Source: JBBIQS01 sp037442205 (lineage in GTDB: Bacteria > Myxococcota > Myxococcia > Myxococcales > UBA5297). From it: a stretch of DNA of 64,000 nucleotides. The notes beneath the pieces were generated by a model. It was not told the DNA's origin, did no database searches, and saw only the letters and a list, made by a program, of their open reading frames with translations. This document shows positions 45,601-55,653 of the stretch, in pieces. The number at the start of each line of letters is the position of its first letter. Position 1 is the stretch's first letter. The stretch lies in contig JBBIQS010000021.1 in NCBI GenBank assembly GCA_037442205.1, positions 30,701 to 94,700 on the forward strand, read 5' to 3'. Made by a program: the position numbers and the translations under genes.

Positions 45601-47222
45601 TCGACGACGATGTCGCCGTCGGCGCCGCTGTGGTCGGTGAGGAAGATGTCCGACTTGTAGCCCGGCTTGCCAGGCAGGTCGCCGTCCTGGGGGTGCTCGC
45701 GGTCCTCGACGAACTCGTTGAACAGGCGGAAGCGGTACAGCTCGCCGGTCCAGTTGCGGCTCTTCTGCGGCGAGAAGCGCGGCACCAGCGCGCTCAGCTC
45801 CGAGCCGCCCGCCTGCAGGGTGGCCACCGAGGCCGAGGAGAAGGAGGTGTTGCGCGAGTCGATGTTGTCGAAGATCTCCAGCAGCGACTCGCGCAGCTGG
45901 GTGGCGTTGTAGGCGGAGTAGAACGACCCGCCGCCGACCTCGGCGGTGTGGCGCAGCAGCCTGGGCGCCCAGCCGGTCGGGTCCATGCCGAAGCCGACGG
46001 CGTAGGTGGCGACGCGCTGCTTGCCGTCGAGGTCGGTGCGCACGTCGGCGGACCAGAGGAACTTGGCCAACTCGTCCAGGTCGCTGTGGGCGCACTCCGG
46101 GCAGTCGTCCCAGGCCAGCTGGTGGGCGGGATCGCCGACCGGGGCCGGCACCGAGTTCTCGAACGCGCCGCTCGGCTCGCCGTCGGTGAGCAGGATGATG
46201 GCGCTGAAGGCACAGCTGAAGCAGATTGCCTTCTGGTTGGCGCCGCCGCCCTCCTGGTACCCGTTGAGCGAGGCAGCGGTGAACCCCATGGCGCTGGCCC
46301 AGCTCGGCCCGAAGACCGCCGGGTAGATCCCCCCGCCGCCGGTGGCGAAGGAGTGGCCGGCGGCATAGAGGGCGCGGGTGAGCGGGGTTCCGCCGCTGGT
46401 GACGACGTTCCCCAGGTCCTGGATGAACGACTGGCGGTTGGAGTCGAAGCTGGAGTTGTTGGTGCGCGGATCGCTCAGGTTGCAGGGTGGGTTGAAGTCG
46501 CGCACCCGGGTCGGCTCGCCGGGGTTCAAGGTGAACAGCGACATGCGCACCGGGCGGATGGCCTTGACCACCTGCTTGGTCACCCGGCGCGCCAGCAGGT
46601 AGCGGGGCGAGTAGAGGTTGAGGAAGTTGCCCACCATCCGGCTGCGGGCGGCCACGGCGTCCAGGTAGTAGCCGCGGGAGGCCAGGCAGCCCTGGCAGCG
46701 CAGCGAATCGGTGGCCGCGGCGCAGGCCGAGTTGATGGCGGTGGCGCGGCTGGCCCCGTTGCCCCAGGAGAGCGCGCTCGGGGCGCCGTTGAGGGCGCTG
46801 CCGTAGTCGCCGCAGAGGTGAGTCGGGTCATTGCAGACGGCGTTCTTGACCTCGTAGACCTTGTTGACGTTGAACCACTCCGTATAGAAGGTCTCCGAGT
46901 TCACGTTCTTCCACTCGGGCTGGTTGAGCGCCGCGTCGCTGTAGCCGACGCTGTTCAAGTAGGAGTCGGTGCAGTCGTTGTTGCCGGCCGGCAGGTCGCG
47001 CGGCCACCAGAGCATCGAGCCCGAGTTGTCGAGGAGCAGCAGCACGTTGGGCGGGCCGCCGGGGGTGGCGAAGAACTTCTCGTCGCCGCCGGTGACCGGG
47101 TTCAACAGGTCGTCCAGCTGCGAGGTCGAGGCCAGGCAGCAGGCGGCCTCGTCCAGCGCGCGGGCGTCGCGCACCAGCAGGGTGGCGCAGAGCAGGGCAG
47201 CGGCGGCAGCAACCCGTTTCAT
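42684..47222 (-). CDS. pilY1: PilY1-like type IV pilus tip/assembly protein
   Basis: A 1,512-residue exported protein with signal peptide MKRVAAAAALLCATLLVRDA. The N-terminal half has a von Willebrand A-like domain starting VLLLLDNSGSM (MIDAS-type DxSxS). The C-terminal half is the PilY1 beta-propeller: a calcium-binding loop DDDNDLDRDET near residue 684, LGDIFHSSPVVV, LVLVGANDGMLHAF and MVMLSGGWSPG are family landmarks. PilY1 sits at the pilus tip and promotes extension, adhesion and surface sensing. AAGGAG precedes the ATG. It is the last and largest gene of the minor-pilin operon, 15 bases after the pilX-like gene. Confidence 0.9.
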   Translation of the reverse strand: MKRVAAAAALLCATLLVRDARALDEAACCLASTSQLDDLLNPVTGGDEKFFATPGGPPNVLLLLDNSGSMLWWPRDLPAGNNDCTDSYLNSVGYSDAALNQPEWKNVNSETFYTEWFNVNKVYEVKNAVCNDPTHLCGDYGSALNGAPSALSWGNGASRATAINSACAAATDSLRCQGCLASRGYYLDAVAARSRMVGNFLNLYSPRYLLARRVTKQVVKAIRPVRMSLFTLNPGEPTRVRDFNPPCNLSDPRTNNSSFDSNRQSFIQDLGNVVTSGGTPLTRALYAAGHSFATGGGGIYPAVFGPSWASAMGFTAASLNGYQEGGGANQKAICFSCAFSAIILLTDGEPSGAFENSVPAPVGDPAHQLAWDDCPECAHSDLDELAKFLWSADVRTDLDGKQRVATYAVGFGMDPTGWAPRLLRHTAEVGGGSFYSAYNATQLRESLLEIFDNIDSRNTSFSSASVATLQAGGSELSALVPRFSPQKSRNWTGELYRFRLFNEFVEDREHPQDGDLPGKPGYKSDIFLTDHSGADGDIVVEDIDGRFVKKGSITAAVPFWEARTRLLANGWASRKIYTVLDSSGPTGAKDGALTHHDPLVEFTTDNAALLVDYLGLKGTDRCPSGTLGGQEGQILSGLGLSVFDAKSITGYDLDPLVDTGRINCAKLLIEYLRGRDLADDDNDLDRDETRLSVLGDIFHSSPVVVDPPVDKFICRFGLHNQCLLTLFEAPGGSPATATPLAKYDETDCKNSPVTRDAYDSWAWSQRKRTKLVLVGANDGMLHAFADSAATESCDANGLSTISYDTGTGDEAWAFIPPDQLARLALLAKGHTFFVDGDLMVRDVWADEPTGSVGTKERGEYHTLAVVAEGRGGTHYFALEMLYDANGAPLAPGFRWMYPQPCTEEASLFGKTLYALGPKPPPIGPVLLDASSLSQPGQENYGTQTLERWMVMLSGGWSPGMEKGRGIYMVDAWSGLVNGRHDNLWWKWDKAAHETEGSGESGMGEDAEEHHEEESHVVSTEQQASRRNLTHSIVAPVALVDYGSNDTPQQDGYFDTAVVGDTGGQLWLARFFKPGVFDSGHKLIGNWSAARTFEQNRAGLSGTSGGDDAEGSVTKSAKSEWPFHFLASTAIFPDDKSLHAYLGTGNRYSVLDEEAGVCRYDNPVVCAKYGCGHVQTSYSISKRTLSLSQSSTQWESGALRSGDLQSSGTSLSSCGAPGTAAVTARLTASAVSTCPGGVSYGDLRPAQVDCGQDASGNFRCLRVDSNAMQLGDLNFAHSTTGLGLNRYYGIWAYGQRPDRVFDETLAATAPGKLTARGFDAVRLTDRSSTNATAGDLVDVTATTCDLTGKCTGNQATSQSNGWFFEYPALAHKTASGSAILASCALWNTMRPESSVTDCGVKLTPWSRFTQADIFSGAPSCAYSFRNTATGTWDRYQERRVLAPPPEPAAAIQISKSGAMKYSALVLEPGKDQATEVSVTGGQDRLQSVYELPVSRSLHLCRHQGPEYCTPDSF

Positions 47223-47237
47223 GGGCGGCTCCTTCGG

Positions 47238-47711
47238 CTAGATGCCGTAGCGGAAGACGAACTCGAGCTCGGTCTCGCGGCCACTGGACTCCTGGCACTT
47301 GACCGCGACCCGGTAGAACTGGCCGCCCAGGGTGGTGGGGGCGACGATGTTGGAGGCGTCGCGCACCGAGCGGCGGGAGGCGCCGAACGCGGAGCCGGCG
47401 ATGGTCCCCACCGCCTCGGGAGTGCTGGCCCCCAGGTGACCGGTGACGATGCGGCTGCGCTCCTCGGGCTTGAGCTCGTCCAGCAGCCGGACGTCGAACT
47501 GGCTGTCGGCCGGGGCCAGCCCGTAGACCTTGAGCCGCGACAGCAGGTAGTTGCGGGCCACCTCGACGCAGGATGCGCCGCGGTCGCCGCGCAGCTTGAT
47601 GGTCGAGGCCTCGCGGTTGCCTCCGGTGTAGCGGATGGCTCCCAGCACCAGCACGAGCAGGATCGACAGCGAGATCACGGTGACCAGCAGGACGTTGCCG
47701 CGGGCGCGCAT
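47238..47711 (-). CDS. pilX: PilX-like minor pilus assembly protein
   Basis: A 157-residue inner-membrane/pilus protein. The N-terminus MRARGNVLLVTVISLSILLV resembles the PilX N-terminal domain, with one long hydrophobic helix followed by NREAS. The rest is a small globular pilin domain with two cysteines. Start ATG 47711 follows GGGGAGGCTGAAAG; an upstream in-frame GTG would overlap the previous gene. It lies between pilW- and pilY1-like genes, the classic order. Confidence 0.75.
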   Translation of the reverse strand: MRARGNVLLVTVISLSILLVLVLGAIRYTGGNREASTIKLRGDRGASCVEVARNYLLSRLKVYGLAPADSQFDVRLLDELKPEERSRIVTGHLGASTPEAVGTIAGSAFGASRRSVRDASNIVAPTTLGGQFYRVAVKCQESSGRETELEFVFRYGI

Positions 47712-47716
47712 GGCTT

Positions 47717-48901
47717 TCAGCCTCCCCACACGTTGAGCAGGTCGGCCGAGCTCGGAGCCTTGAGGGCCGGGACGAAGAAGGAGCGCGAGGCCAGGTTGGG
47801 GACCCGCAGGGTGGTGCGCAGCGAGGTGCGCTGGTAGTTGGCCGGCAGCTCCGGGACCGGTATCCCCTCGATCACCGCCGCAGCGGCGGCCCTCCCGGAC
47901 ATCGAGTTGGGCTTGAGGGTCCGCCCTCCGCGTGCCCCGACGGTCAGCCGCACGAAGCGGACGTTGGCCGGGTGGGCATTGAAGCGCGACGGATCGTCGT
48001 AGGCGGTGTCGTAGCTGGGGGCCAGGGCGGCGGGGTCGGGATAGGCGCGGGCGTCGGCCGAGCTGTCGCCGAGGATCCAGTTGCCGGCGGCGCCGTCCAC
48101 CGGCGGCAGCGACAGGCAGCAGGTGGAGTTGGCCTGGGGCCGGTTCATCACGTACTCGACCTTGAAGTACTCCACGTTGGCGGCGATCGGGTCGAAGGAG
48201 GTGTTGGCGCCGGGGTCGCCCAGCCCGTGGTAGGCGACCAGGTAGGGCTGGCCGCCGAGCGAGGCGACCCGGATCCGCAGCTCGTGGAGCAGGAAGACGT
48301 AGGCCGAGCTGGTCCCGCTGGCGCCTCGCAGGCAGGAGGGCGGGGTGCTGTCGAAGGGCGCGCCGTAGGCCTGGAGGACGATCGAGGTGGCCTTTTCATC
48401 GCTGTCGGCGAGGAGCGTGCCCACCCACCAGGCCTGGGCACCGGAGCAGGCGAGCAGGAGCGCCTGCCCCTGCTTGAGCTTGAGCCCCATCTCCGCCAGG
48501 GCGCCGCTGCCCTCGAGCGCCAGCGTCAGGCCGCCCGAGCCGAGGCTGCCGCGGCGCAGGAACGCCGGGTCGCGGTAGCGGAGGGCGAGGTCGTCGGACC
48601 AGAAGGCCGGGTTGGCGCCCACGATCCCGGCCTTGTCGCCGTTGAAGTCAAAGGCGAAGCGGGGATCGACGCCGTACCCCGCCAGGCGCACCACGCGCTC
48701 GAGATAGGCGTCGGCCAGCCGGGTCGACTCGATGGCGCCCTTGGCGTCGGAGTCCGCGGCCACCGCTCCCTGCACTCCGACGAAGCCGGCGGCGACGGCC
48801 ATCAGGCCGATGCTCGAGACGACCACCCCGATCAGCAGCTCGGTGAGGGTGAAGCCGCGCGCGGCGCTGAGGGGGCGGCGGCTGTGGCGGCAGAGGTCCA
48901 T
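47717..48901 (-). CDS. pilW: PilW-like minor pilin
   Basis: A 394-residue prepilin. After a basic leader it has the type IV cleavage motif RGFTLTELLIGVVVSSIGLM, with cleavage after Gly and Glu at position 5. A variable globular domain with paired cysteines follows (CCLSLPPVDG). Length is within the PilW range. The stop is just upstream of the pilX-like start, and the pilV-like gene ends 16 bases before it, so the genes are tightly packed. Confidence 0.8.
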   Translation of the reverse strand: MDLCRHSRRPLSAARGFTLTELLIGVVVSSIGLMAVAAGFVGVQGAVAADSDAKGAIESTRLADAYLERVVRLAGYGVDPRFAFDFNGDKAGIVGANPAFWSDDLALRYRDPAFLRRGSLGSGGLTLALEGSGALAEMGLKLKQGQALLLACSGAQAWWVGTLLADSDEKATSIVLQAYGAPFDSTPPSCLRGASGTSSAYVFLLHELRIRVASLGGQPYLVAYHGLGDPGANTSFDPIAANVEYFKVEYVMNRPQANSTCCLSLPPVDGAAGNWILGDSSADARAYPDPAALAPSYDTAYDDPSRFNAHPANVRFVRLTVGARGGRTLKPNSMSGRAAAAAVIEGIPVPELPANYQRTSLRTTLRVPNLASRSFFVPALKAPSSADLLNVWGG

Positions 48902-48917
48902 CGGGTCGTCCGGAGTC

Positions 48918-49484
48918 CTAGATCTCGAGGTTGAGCCGGTTGAGGCGCGGGTCGTGCAGCGCCATGAAGGAGGTGAAGCGGCGCGGCCGGCCGAGCTCGT
49001 TCCAGCTCACCACCACGCCCAGGAAGTCGAGTTGCTGCTCGGTGCCCCGGTCGAGCACCTGGTAGACGATGAGGCGCCGGAAGTGGTCCCGGTTGGACGA
49101 GGGGTAGGGGGCGACCAGCGGAGCGGTGAGGCCGTCCTCGAAGGCGTCGAAGTCGATCACGCAGGCCTGGTCGATCCCGGCGATGTCCCCTGCCAGCAGC
49201 ACGGTGGCGGAGTCCGTGGTGCAGCTGCCGGCGCCCAGCAGACCGATGTTGGTCAGCCGGACGATGCCGTTCGACTCGAGCGCGTGGCGCATCTGCTGGG
49301 CGATGGCGTCGGCGCGCTGCATGCGATCGGCGGAGGCGTTCTGGCGGGTGGCGATGAGAGTCCCCTGCAGCGCGCCGAGGATGCCGATGGTGAGGATCGC
49401 CAGCGAGATCATGGCTTCGATCAGGGTCGAGCCGCGCTGTGAGCGCCGGAGGCTGGGACGGGAGCGTGGCGGGCGGGCGGCCAT
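48918..49484 (-). CDS. pilV: PilV-like minor pilin
   Basis: A 188-residue prepilin with motif QRGSTLIEAMISLAILTIGI (cleavage after Gly, Glu5 present) after a basic leader of 18 residues. IGILGALQGTLIATRQNASA matches the PilV helix. The start ATG 49484 has GGAGC before it. It follows the fimU-like gene by 11 bases. Confidence 0.8.
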   Translation of the reverse strand: MAARPPRSRPSLRRSQRGSTLIEAMISLAILTIGILGALQGTLIATRQNASADRMQRADAIAQQMRHALESNGIVRLTNIGLLGAGSCTTDSATVLLAGDIAGIDQACVIDFDAFEDGLTAPLVAPYPSSNRDHFRRLIVYQVLDRGTEQQLDFLGVVVSWNELGRPRRFTSFMALHDPRLNRLNLEI

Positions 49485-49495
49485 GGGAGCTCCGA

Positions 49496-50149
49496 TCACT
49501 GGTCCAGCGGGTAGAGTCCGAGGAAGCCGGTAGCGCGGCCGATGGCCAGGGCATAGGCGGGCCGGGGCCCGGTGGTTCGCAAGGCAAGGAAGTGCGCCGA
49601 GCCGGGCACGCCGGCCCCGGAGCCGTCGACGAAGCGGGCGCTGCCTTCGGCGGCGAAGATCACCGCGCCGCGGCCGCCGGCGGTGCAAAAGCTGCACGGC
49701 TGGTTCACGTCGAGGTTGAAGGGCGCCGGCAGCTTGGCCCCGTCGGTGGGCGCGAAGCGGACGCCCCGCGGCGAGTAGTCCTCGAGGAAGACACTCTCCT
49801 GCAGGCGGCTCTGGGACACCGGGGCGGTGTTGTCGGGGCTGAAATCGGAGTAGCCGTGGGCCAGGAAGTCGCCCACCCGGTCTTCGAAGACGTAGTAGGC
49901 GCCCAGCCCCTCGCCGCCCGAGCGCGCGAGGCCGGGATAGACGATGAGCCAGACGTCGTTGCCGGAGGACAGGGCGCGCAGCTTGGCGCTGGAGGCGATG
50001 GTCAGCAGGTCCTGGCTGGCGTTGACCGGCCCGGAGCGCGCCGACAGCCCCTGCATGCCGCCGATGGTCAGCGTGGCCAGGATGCCCAGGATCGCCACCA
50101 CCGTCACCATCTCGACGAGGGTGAAGCCGCGTTGGGGACCTGCGCGCAT
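49496..50149 (-). CDS. FimT/FimU (GspH)-like minor pilin
   Basis: A 217-residue prepilin with a short leader and cleavage motif QRGFTLVEMVTVVAILGILA. A GspH/FimT-type beta domain follows (NASQDLLTIASSAKLRALSS, DVWLIVYPG). AGGAAGGAC precedes the ATG. It is the first gene of the operon fimU-pilV-pilW-pilX-pilY1, which builds the priming complex at the pilus tip. No pilE-like gene and no major pilin are in the window. Confidence 0.8.
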   Translation of the reverse strand: MRAGPQRGFTLVEMVTVVAILGILATLTIGGMQGLSARSGPVNASQDLLTIASSAKLRALSSGNDVWLIVYPGLARSGGEGLGAYYVFEDRVGDFLAHGYSDFSPDNTAPVSQSRLQESVFLEDYSPRGVRFAPTDGAKLPAPFNLDVNQPCSFCTAGGRGAVIFAAEGSARFVDGSGAGVPGSAHFLALRTTGPRPAYALAIGRATGFLGLYPLDQ

Positions 50150-50564
50150 GTCCTTCCTCTAGGTCTCTCGCCGGCGCCAAACCGGCGCTGCCCGGATTGA
50201 TGCAAGACGCCGCCCAGCGCGGCGCCTACGGCGAGCGCGCTCGGTGCGGCGGTCGGAAGCGTGTGATCGGACAGCAAGGCCCCCGCGGATGGCCGTTCGA
50301 GACCTTGAACGGACCGCTAAGTCTCCGGAAAGCGGGCCGGAGTAGAGCCTTGCCTCGAGCCAATGCAAGCCGCCGTCCAGCGCGCTCTCGGGGCGCGGAG
50401 GCGGCTGGCGGAGGGTCAGCGGCGCCACTCTGGAGCAGTAATGACCGACTCATGCGCCCGGCAGACGGCTCGATCGGCTGCTTGCCCTCGGGCAGGACAG
50501 CGCACCCGCGCGCGCCTGGCGCGGGCAAGGAAGGCTGGGCGGTCGGCGGGGCTGCGCGCGAGGC
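50150..50564. other. Intergenic region upstream of the minor-pilin operon
   Basis: 415 bases without a supported gene. It should contain the minor-pilin operon promoter (minus strand), but no clear -35/-10 or -24/-12 pair was found. A GC-rich hairpin, CCCGCGC (50504-50510) with GCGCGGG (50518-50524), lies 41 bases past the stop of the next minus-strand gene and probably ends the hutU transcript. Open frames here have no start signals or recognisable product. Confidence 0.5.
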
Positions 50565-50831
50565 TCAGGGCCTCTGGCAGCTCGGGCACTGCTGGGCCTG
50601 CTCGCAGCTGCTCGCCCCGTGGATGCAGCTGCGCATCTGGGCGGCGTTCTGGCAGGAGTCCATGTTGGCGTTGCAGGCGTCGGTGCAGGCCTGGCGGTCG
50701 AAGATCAGCGGCGGATCCTGCTTGGCGAAGGCGTCGGCGCAGACCTTGGCGTAGTTGGCGCAGGCCTCCTCGCAGGTCGAGGTACAGGCGCTTGCCAAGA
50801 GGACGGCCAAGAGGGCGAGGAGCAGGCGCAT
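50565..50831 (-). CDS. Small Cys-rich lipoprotein
   Basis: An 88-residue protein; MRLLLALLAVLLASAC is a clean lipoprotein signal with lipobox ASAC. The mature part has about eleven further cysteines in pairs (STCEEACANYAKVCADAF, QACTDACNANMDSCQNA, CEQAQQCPSC), so a disulfide-rich, helical envelope protein is expected. It begins 5 bases after hutU on the same strand, so it is probably co-transcribed with hutU without an obvious functional link. No family name is known. Confidence 0.8.
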   Translation of the reverse strand: MRLLLALLAVLLASACTSTCEEACANYAKVCADAFAKQDPPLIFDRQACTDACNANMDSCQNAAQMRSCIHGASSCEQAQQCPSCQRP

Positions 50832-50836
50832 CGCGA

Positions 50837-52495
<1,659 letters not shown>

Positions 52496-52658
52496 GGAGG
52501 CCTCCAAGAGAAGGGGGCGAACTGTAGCGGGGATGGCTGCCCGGGCCAAGGCTGGGAGCGACTGATCCCGGCGTGCTACCGTGCCCGCCGTGCAACCGGC
52601 GCGCGGGAGGCTCGTCTCCTCGAGGCAGCGCAGGACACCTCTCCCGGAGTTCCACGAC

Positions 52659-53174
52659 ATGAACCGACCGCCCCTCGCCGCGCTGTTTCTCGCCCTGTTC
52701 GCCCTCGGCTGTGGCCACTCCCGCTCCGAGGCCCGCGCCAAGCCGGCCGAGAAGAACTATCCCGACGTGCCGAACATGAACGAGAAGCGCTGGGCCAACG
52801 CCCAGGACAAGGCGGCCAAGGAGCTGGGAGTGGATCCGGCGAAGCTGAATCACGAGTCGCTGGGCAACGGCCGCTTCCTGTTCCACTCCGGCGTCCTCCT
52901 CGGCGAGGTCGCGGGCACTGGCAGACACGTCTACGACGGCGGCGCGCAGGTCGAGTACGCCCTGTACTGCGTCGGCTGGTCGTGCGTGTGGCTCGACGAC
53001 CCGCGCGCCCGCGCCGAGTTCGACTTGAACTGCCCCCGCCAGCAGCTGGCGATCAGCTACCTGAGCGAGGTCACTCGGGGCATCGCCGGCTGCGACAAGC
53101 GGGCGACCTACGTGGCCAAGGTGTCCCCGAACTACGAGGTCACCTGGCTGATGAACTCCGCCGGAGGGAACTAG
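52659..53174 (+). CDS. Lipoprotein of unknown function
   Basis: A 171-residue exported protein; MNRPPLAALFLALFALGCG gives a lipobox ALGC. The mature protein has FLFHSGVLLGEVAGTGRHVY and four cysteines (YCVGWSCVW, LNCP, GCDK). No family is recognised. GGAG precedes the ATG. It is the first of a row of plus-strand lipoprotein genes, divergent from hutU; the gap of 163 bases between them holds no clear promoter. Confidence 0.75.
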   Translation: MNRPPLAALFLALFALGCGHSRSEARAKPAEKNYPDVPNMNEKRWANAQDKAAKELGVDPAKLNHESLGNGRFLFHSGVLLGEVAGTGRHVYDGGAQVEYALYCVGWSCVWLDDPRARAEFDLNCPRQQLAISYLSEVTRGIAGCDKRATYVAKVSPNYEVTWLMNSAGGN

Positions 53175-53266
53175 GGGCCGGCCGGCGGCGGGGCTCGAGA
53201 GGGGGAAGCAAGCATCCGAGCGTCTGCCCCCGTGTCAACCGGGCGGGCAGGCGGTAGCTTGGCGCC

Positions 53267-54253
53267 ATGACCTCATTTCTTGACGGGCGGCGGCGGCAGC
53301 GGGTACGGTCGGCTCGAGTGTACAAGCTCGCGAAAATCCTCGGGATCTGCGCGCTGATCTCCCTGGCCGGCTGCAAGAGGGCCCAGGAGAAGCGCTTCTA
53401 CGTCGAGCGGCTCACCCTGGCCGACGCCACCCTGGCGGGCAACGGCTCGCTGCAGATGTCCACCGACGATCTGCGCCAGGCGCTGGTCGCGGCCCTGGAA
53501 AAGAGCAAGACCTTCCGCCCGCTGGAGCCTGGCAAGAAGGCGCCCAAGGGCGAGCCGGCGCTGCGCTGCAAGCTGGAGCTGGCCTTCACCCGCGAGTCGC
53601 AGGCCGAAGGGGAGGGCGCCCAGGGCTCGGTGGCCGAGGTGGGGGTGGTGCTGGAGATGAGCCGCCCCGGCAGCCAGGAGGGCGGGCGCTTCGAGGTGAG
53701 CGGCTTCGGGCGCACCGAGCTCAACTCCGAGGACGCCGCCGCCCGGGTGCCGGCCTTCCGCAAGGCGCTCGCCGCCGCTCTCGACCACGCGGTGCAGAGC
53801 CAGCAGATGCAACTCGCCGCCCTCGACAAGCCCGAGCCGGCGCTGATCGAGGACCTCAAGTCCACCGACGTGCGCGCCCGCGACTTCGCCGTCCAGGCGC
53901 TGGCCGACCGCAAGAGCAAGGCCGCGGTCCCGGCGCTGATCGAGCGGCTCAAGGACCCCGACCGCGAGGTGGTGATGCGCTCGGTGGGAGCGCTGGGGGC
54001 CATCCGCGACCCGCGGGCGGTGCCGGCGCTGATCGAGCTGACGCAGAACCGCGACGCCTCGTTCGTGCTGTCGGTGGTCGAGGTGGTGGGCGAGATCGGC
54101 GGCCCGGACGCCGAGGCCTACCTGTTCACCGTGGCCAGCGGCCATCCCGACGAGGCGGTGCGCCGCGCCGCCGAGGCCGCCGGGGCCCGGCTCAAGGAAC
54201 CCAACCCCAACTCCGGCCAGAATGCCTCGGCCGACTCTGCCAGGAGCAATTGA
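53267..54253 (+). CDS. HEAT-repeat lipoprotein
   Basis: A 328-residue exported protein. A basic leader precedes the hydrophobic run ILGICALISLAGCKR, lipobox LAGC. The first domain (about 45-190) is beta-rich; the C-terminal half has three to four HEAT-like units (KAAVPALIERLKDPDREVVM, RAVPALIELTQNRDASFVLS, PDEAVRRAAEAAGARL), a protein-binding scaffold. ATG 53267 gives a long leader; GTG 53318 would give a more usual one. The stop overlaps the next start (TGATG). Confidence 0.78.
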   Translation: MTSFLDGRRRQRVRSARVYKLAKILGICALISLAGCKRAQEKRFYVERLTLADATLAGNGSLQMSTDDLRQALVAALEKSKTFRPLEPGKKAPKGEPALRCKLELAFTRESQAEGEGAQGSVAEVGVVLEMSRPGSQEGGRFEVSGFGRTELNSEDAAARVPAFRKALAAALDHAVQSQQMQLAALDKPEPALIEDLKSTDVRARDFAVQALADRKSKAAVPALIERLKDPDREVVMRSVGALGAIRDPRAVPALIELTQNRDASFVLSVVEVVGEIGGPDAEAYLFTVASGHPDEAVRRAAEAAGARLKEPNPNSGQNASADSARSN

Positions 54254-54819
54254 TGCGTCTCGCGCTGTGTGCCCTGTTCCTCCTCGCCGGCTGCGCCACC
54301 ACCTCCGGCACCGCCGGTCCGGCCGCCAAGCACCGCGTCGCCGAGCTGCAGCCCCTGGCGGTGGGCAACTCCTGGACCTACGTCGGCAAGATGATGGGCC
54401 AGCCGCTGGAGCGGACCATCACCATCACCGGGTTCAAGGACGGCTTCTACGTCGACGACGCCAACGGCCGGCTGGCGGTGGACGGCGAGGGGCTGCGCGA
54501 CGATAAGCGCTACCTGCTCAAGGAGCCGCTGCGCCAGGGCGCCACCTGGACCTCGATCGTCAGCGTCGCCTCCACCGAGCGCTACGAGGTGATCGACGCC
54601 GGCTTCACGGTCTCGGTCCCGGCGGGGACCTTCTCCGACTGCATCCAGGTGCGGGGCATCAACCGCATCGACAAGATGCGCGAGCTGCGCACCGACTGGA
54701 CCTATGCTCCCGGGGTGGGGATCGTGCGCCTGGCCACCACCGCCAAGGTCGGGGACAAGGAGCTGCCGCAGGGGGTCCTCGAGCTGCGCGAGTTCAAGCA
54801 GGCCGCCAAGGCGCCGTGA
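54253..54819 (+). CDS. Lipoprotein of unknown function
   Basis: A 188-residue exported protein; MRLALCALFLLAGCATTSG has lipobox LAGC. The mature part is beta-rich: LAVGNSWTYVGKMM, RTITITGFKDGFYVDD, SVPAGTFSDCIQVR and WTYAPGVGIVRLAT. This pattern occurs in many Myxococcota lipoproteins annotated as hypothetical. ATG 54253 is chosen over the in-frame TTG three bases earlier. It is translationally coupled to the HEAT-repeat gene. Confidence 0.78.
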   Translation: MRLALCALFLLAGCATTSGTAGPAAKHRVAELQPLAVGNSWTYVGKMMGQPLERTITITGFKDGFYVDDANGRLAVDGEGLRDDKRYLLKEPLRQGATWTSIVSVASTERYEVIDAGFTVSVPAGTFSDCIQVRGINRIDKMRELRTDWTYAPGVGIVRLATTAKVGDKELPQGVLELREFKQAAKAP

Positions 54820-54837
54820 GCTCCTAGAGATCCGCCC

Positions 54838-55653
54838 CTGGAAACGCCCGCGCTGCTGACGCTCGAGCAGATCGAGCCGCTGCTGACGACCCGCGCCCTG
54901 GGCCGGCCGCTGCAGCTCTTCCCGAGCATCGGCTCGACCTCGGAGCTGGCCTATCAGCTGGCGATGCAGGGCGCGCCGCACGGAGCGGCGGTGGTCGCCG
55001 AGGAGCAGACCGCCGGGCGGGGGCGGCGCGGGCGCAGCTGGCTGTCGCCGCCGGGCAAGAATCTCTACCTGTCGCTGATCCTGCGGCCGCAGCTGCCGCC
55101 GGCCCGGGCCCCGGAGCTGACCCTGGTGGCGGCGGTGGCCGCCTGCGAGGCGTTGCGCGCGCTGGGCTGCCGGGCGGGCATCAAGTGGCCCAACGACCTG
55201 CAGGTCGCCGGCAAGAAGCTGGGCGGGATCCTCACCGAGCTGCACGCCACCCCGGGCCAGGTCGACTTCGTGGTGCTGGGGATTGGCATCAACCTCAACC
55301 TGGCCGCCGCCGACCTCCCCCCCGAGCTGCAGTCCATCGCCACCAGCGCGCAGATCGAGCTGGGGGCTCCGGTCGACCGCGCCGCGTTCCTGGCCGACCT
55401 GCTGGCGCGGCTCGAGCGCTGGAGCGAGCGGCATCTGGAGTCGGGCTTCGACGCCATCCGCCAGCGCTGGACCAAGCTCTCCACCACCGTCGGGGCCCGG
55501 GTGCGGGTCCAGCTCACCGGCCAGCTTCTCGAAGGCCAGGCGCTGGGGCTCGACCCCTCCGGCGCGCTGCAGATCCGCACCGACGCCGGCGCCGTGCAGA
55601 CCGTCCTGGCCGGCGACGTCGAGACCGTCCGCCCCGCCCCGGCGGTGGATTGA
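54838..55653 (+). CDS. birA: Biotin--[acetyl-CoA-carboxylase] ligase, BirA-type, monofunctional
   Basis: Ligase that attaches biotin to carboxylase carrier proteins. Catalytic motifs: FPSIGSTSELAYQLA, EEQTAGRGRRGRSW, KWPNDLQVAGKKLGGILTE and a C-terminal SH3-like domain. No DNA-binding domain is present, so it does not act as a repressor. The reading frame is open back to the stop of the previous gene (54817-54819), yet no ATG, GTG or TTG occurs before 54964. Starting at ATG 54964 would remove the GSTS substrate motif, so translation must begin earlier; CTG 54838 is the best candidate. The exact start is therefore uncertain. Confidence 0.85.
   Translation: METPALLTLEQIEPLLTTRALGRPLQLFPSIGSTSELAYQLAMQGAPHGAAVVAEEQTAGRGRRGRSWLSPPGKNLYLSLILRPQLPPARAPELTLVAAVAACEALRALGCRAGIKWPNDLQVAGKKLGGILTELHATPGQVDFVVLGIGINLNLAAADLPPELQSIATSAQIELGAPVDRAAFLADLLARLERWSERHLESGFDAIRQRWTKLSTTVGARVRVQLTGQLLEGQALGLDPSGALQIRTDAGAVQTVLAGDVETVRPAPAVD

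Noticed and set aside
50197..50754. Open frames in the gap before the minor-pilin operon
   Set aside because: They lack ribosome binding sites, overlap the Cys-rich lipoprotein gene antisense, and have no recognisable sequence.
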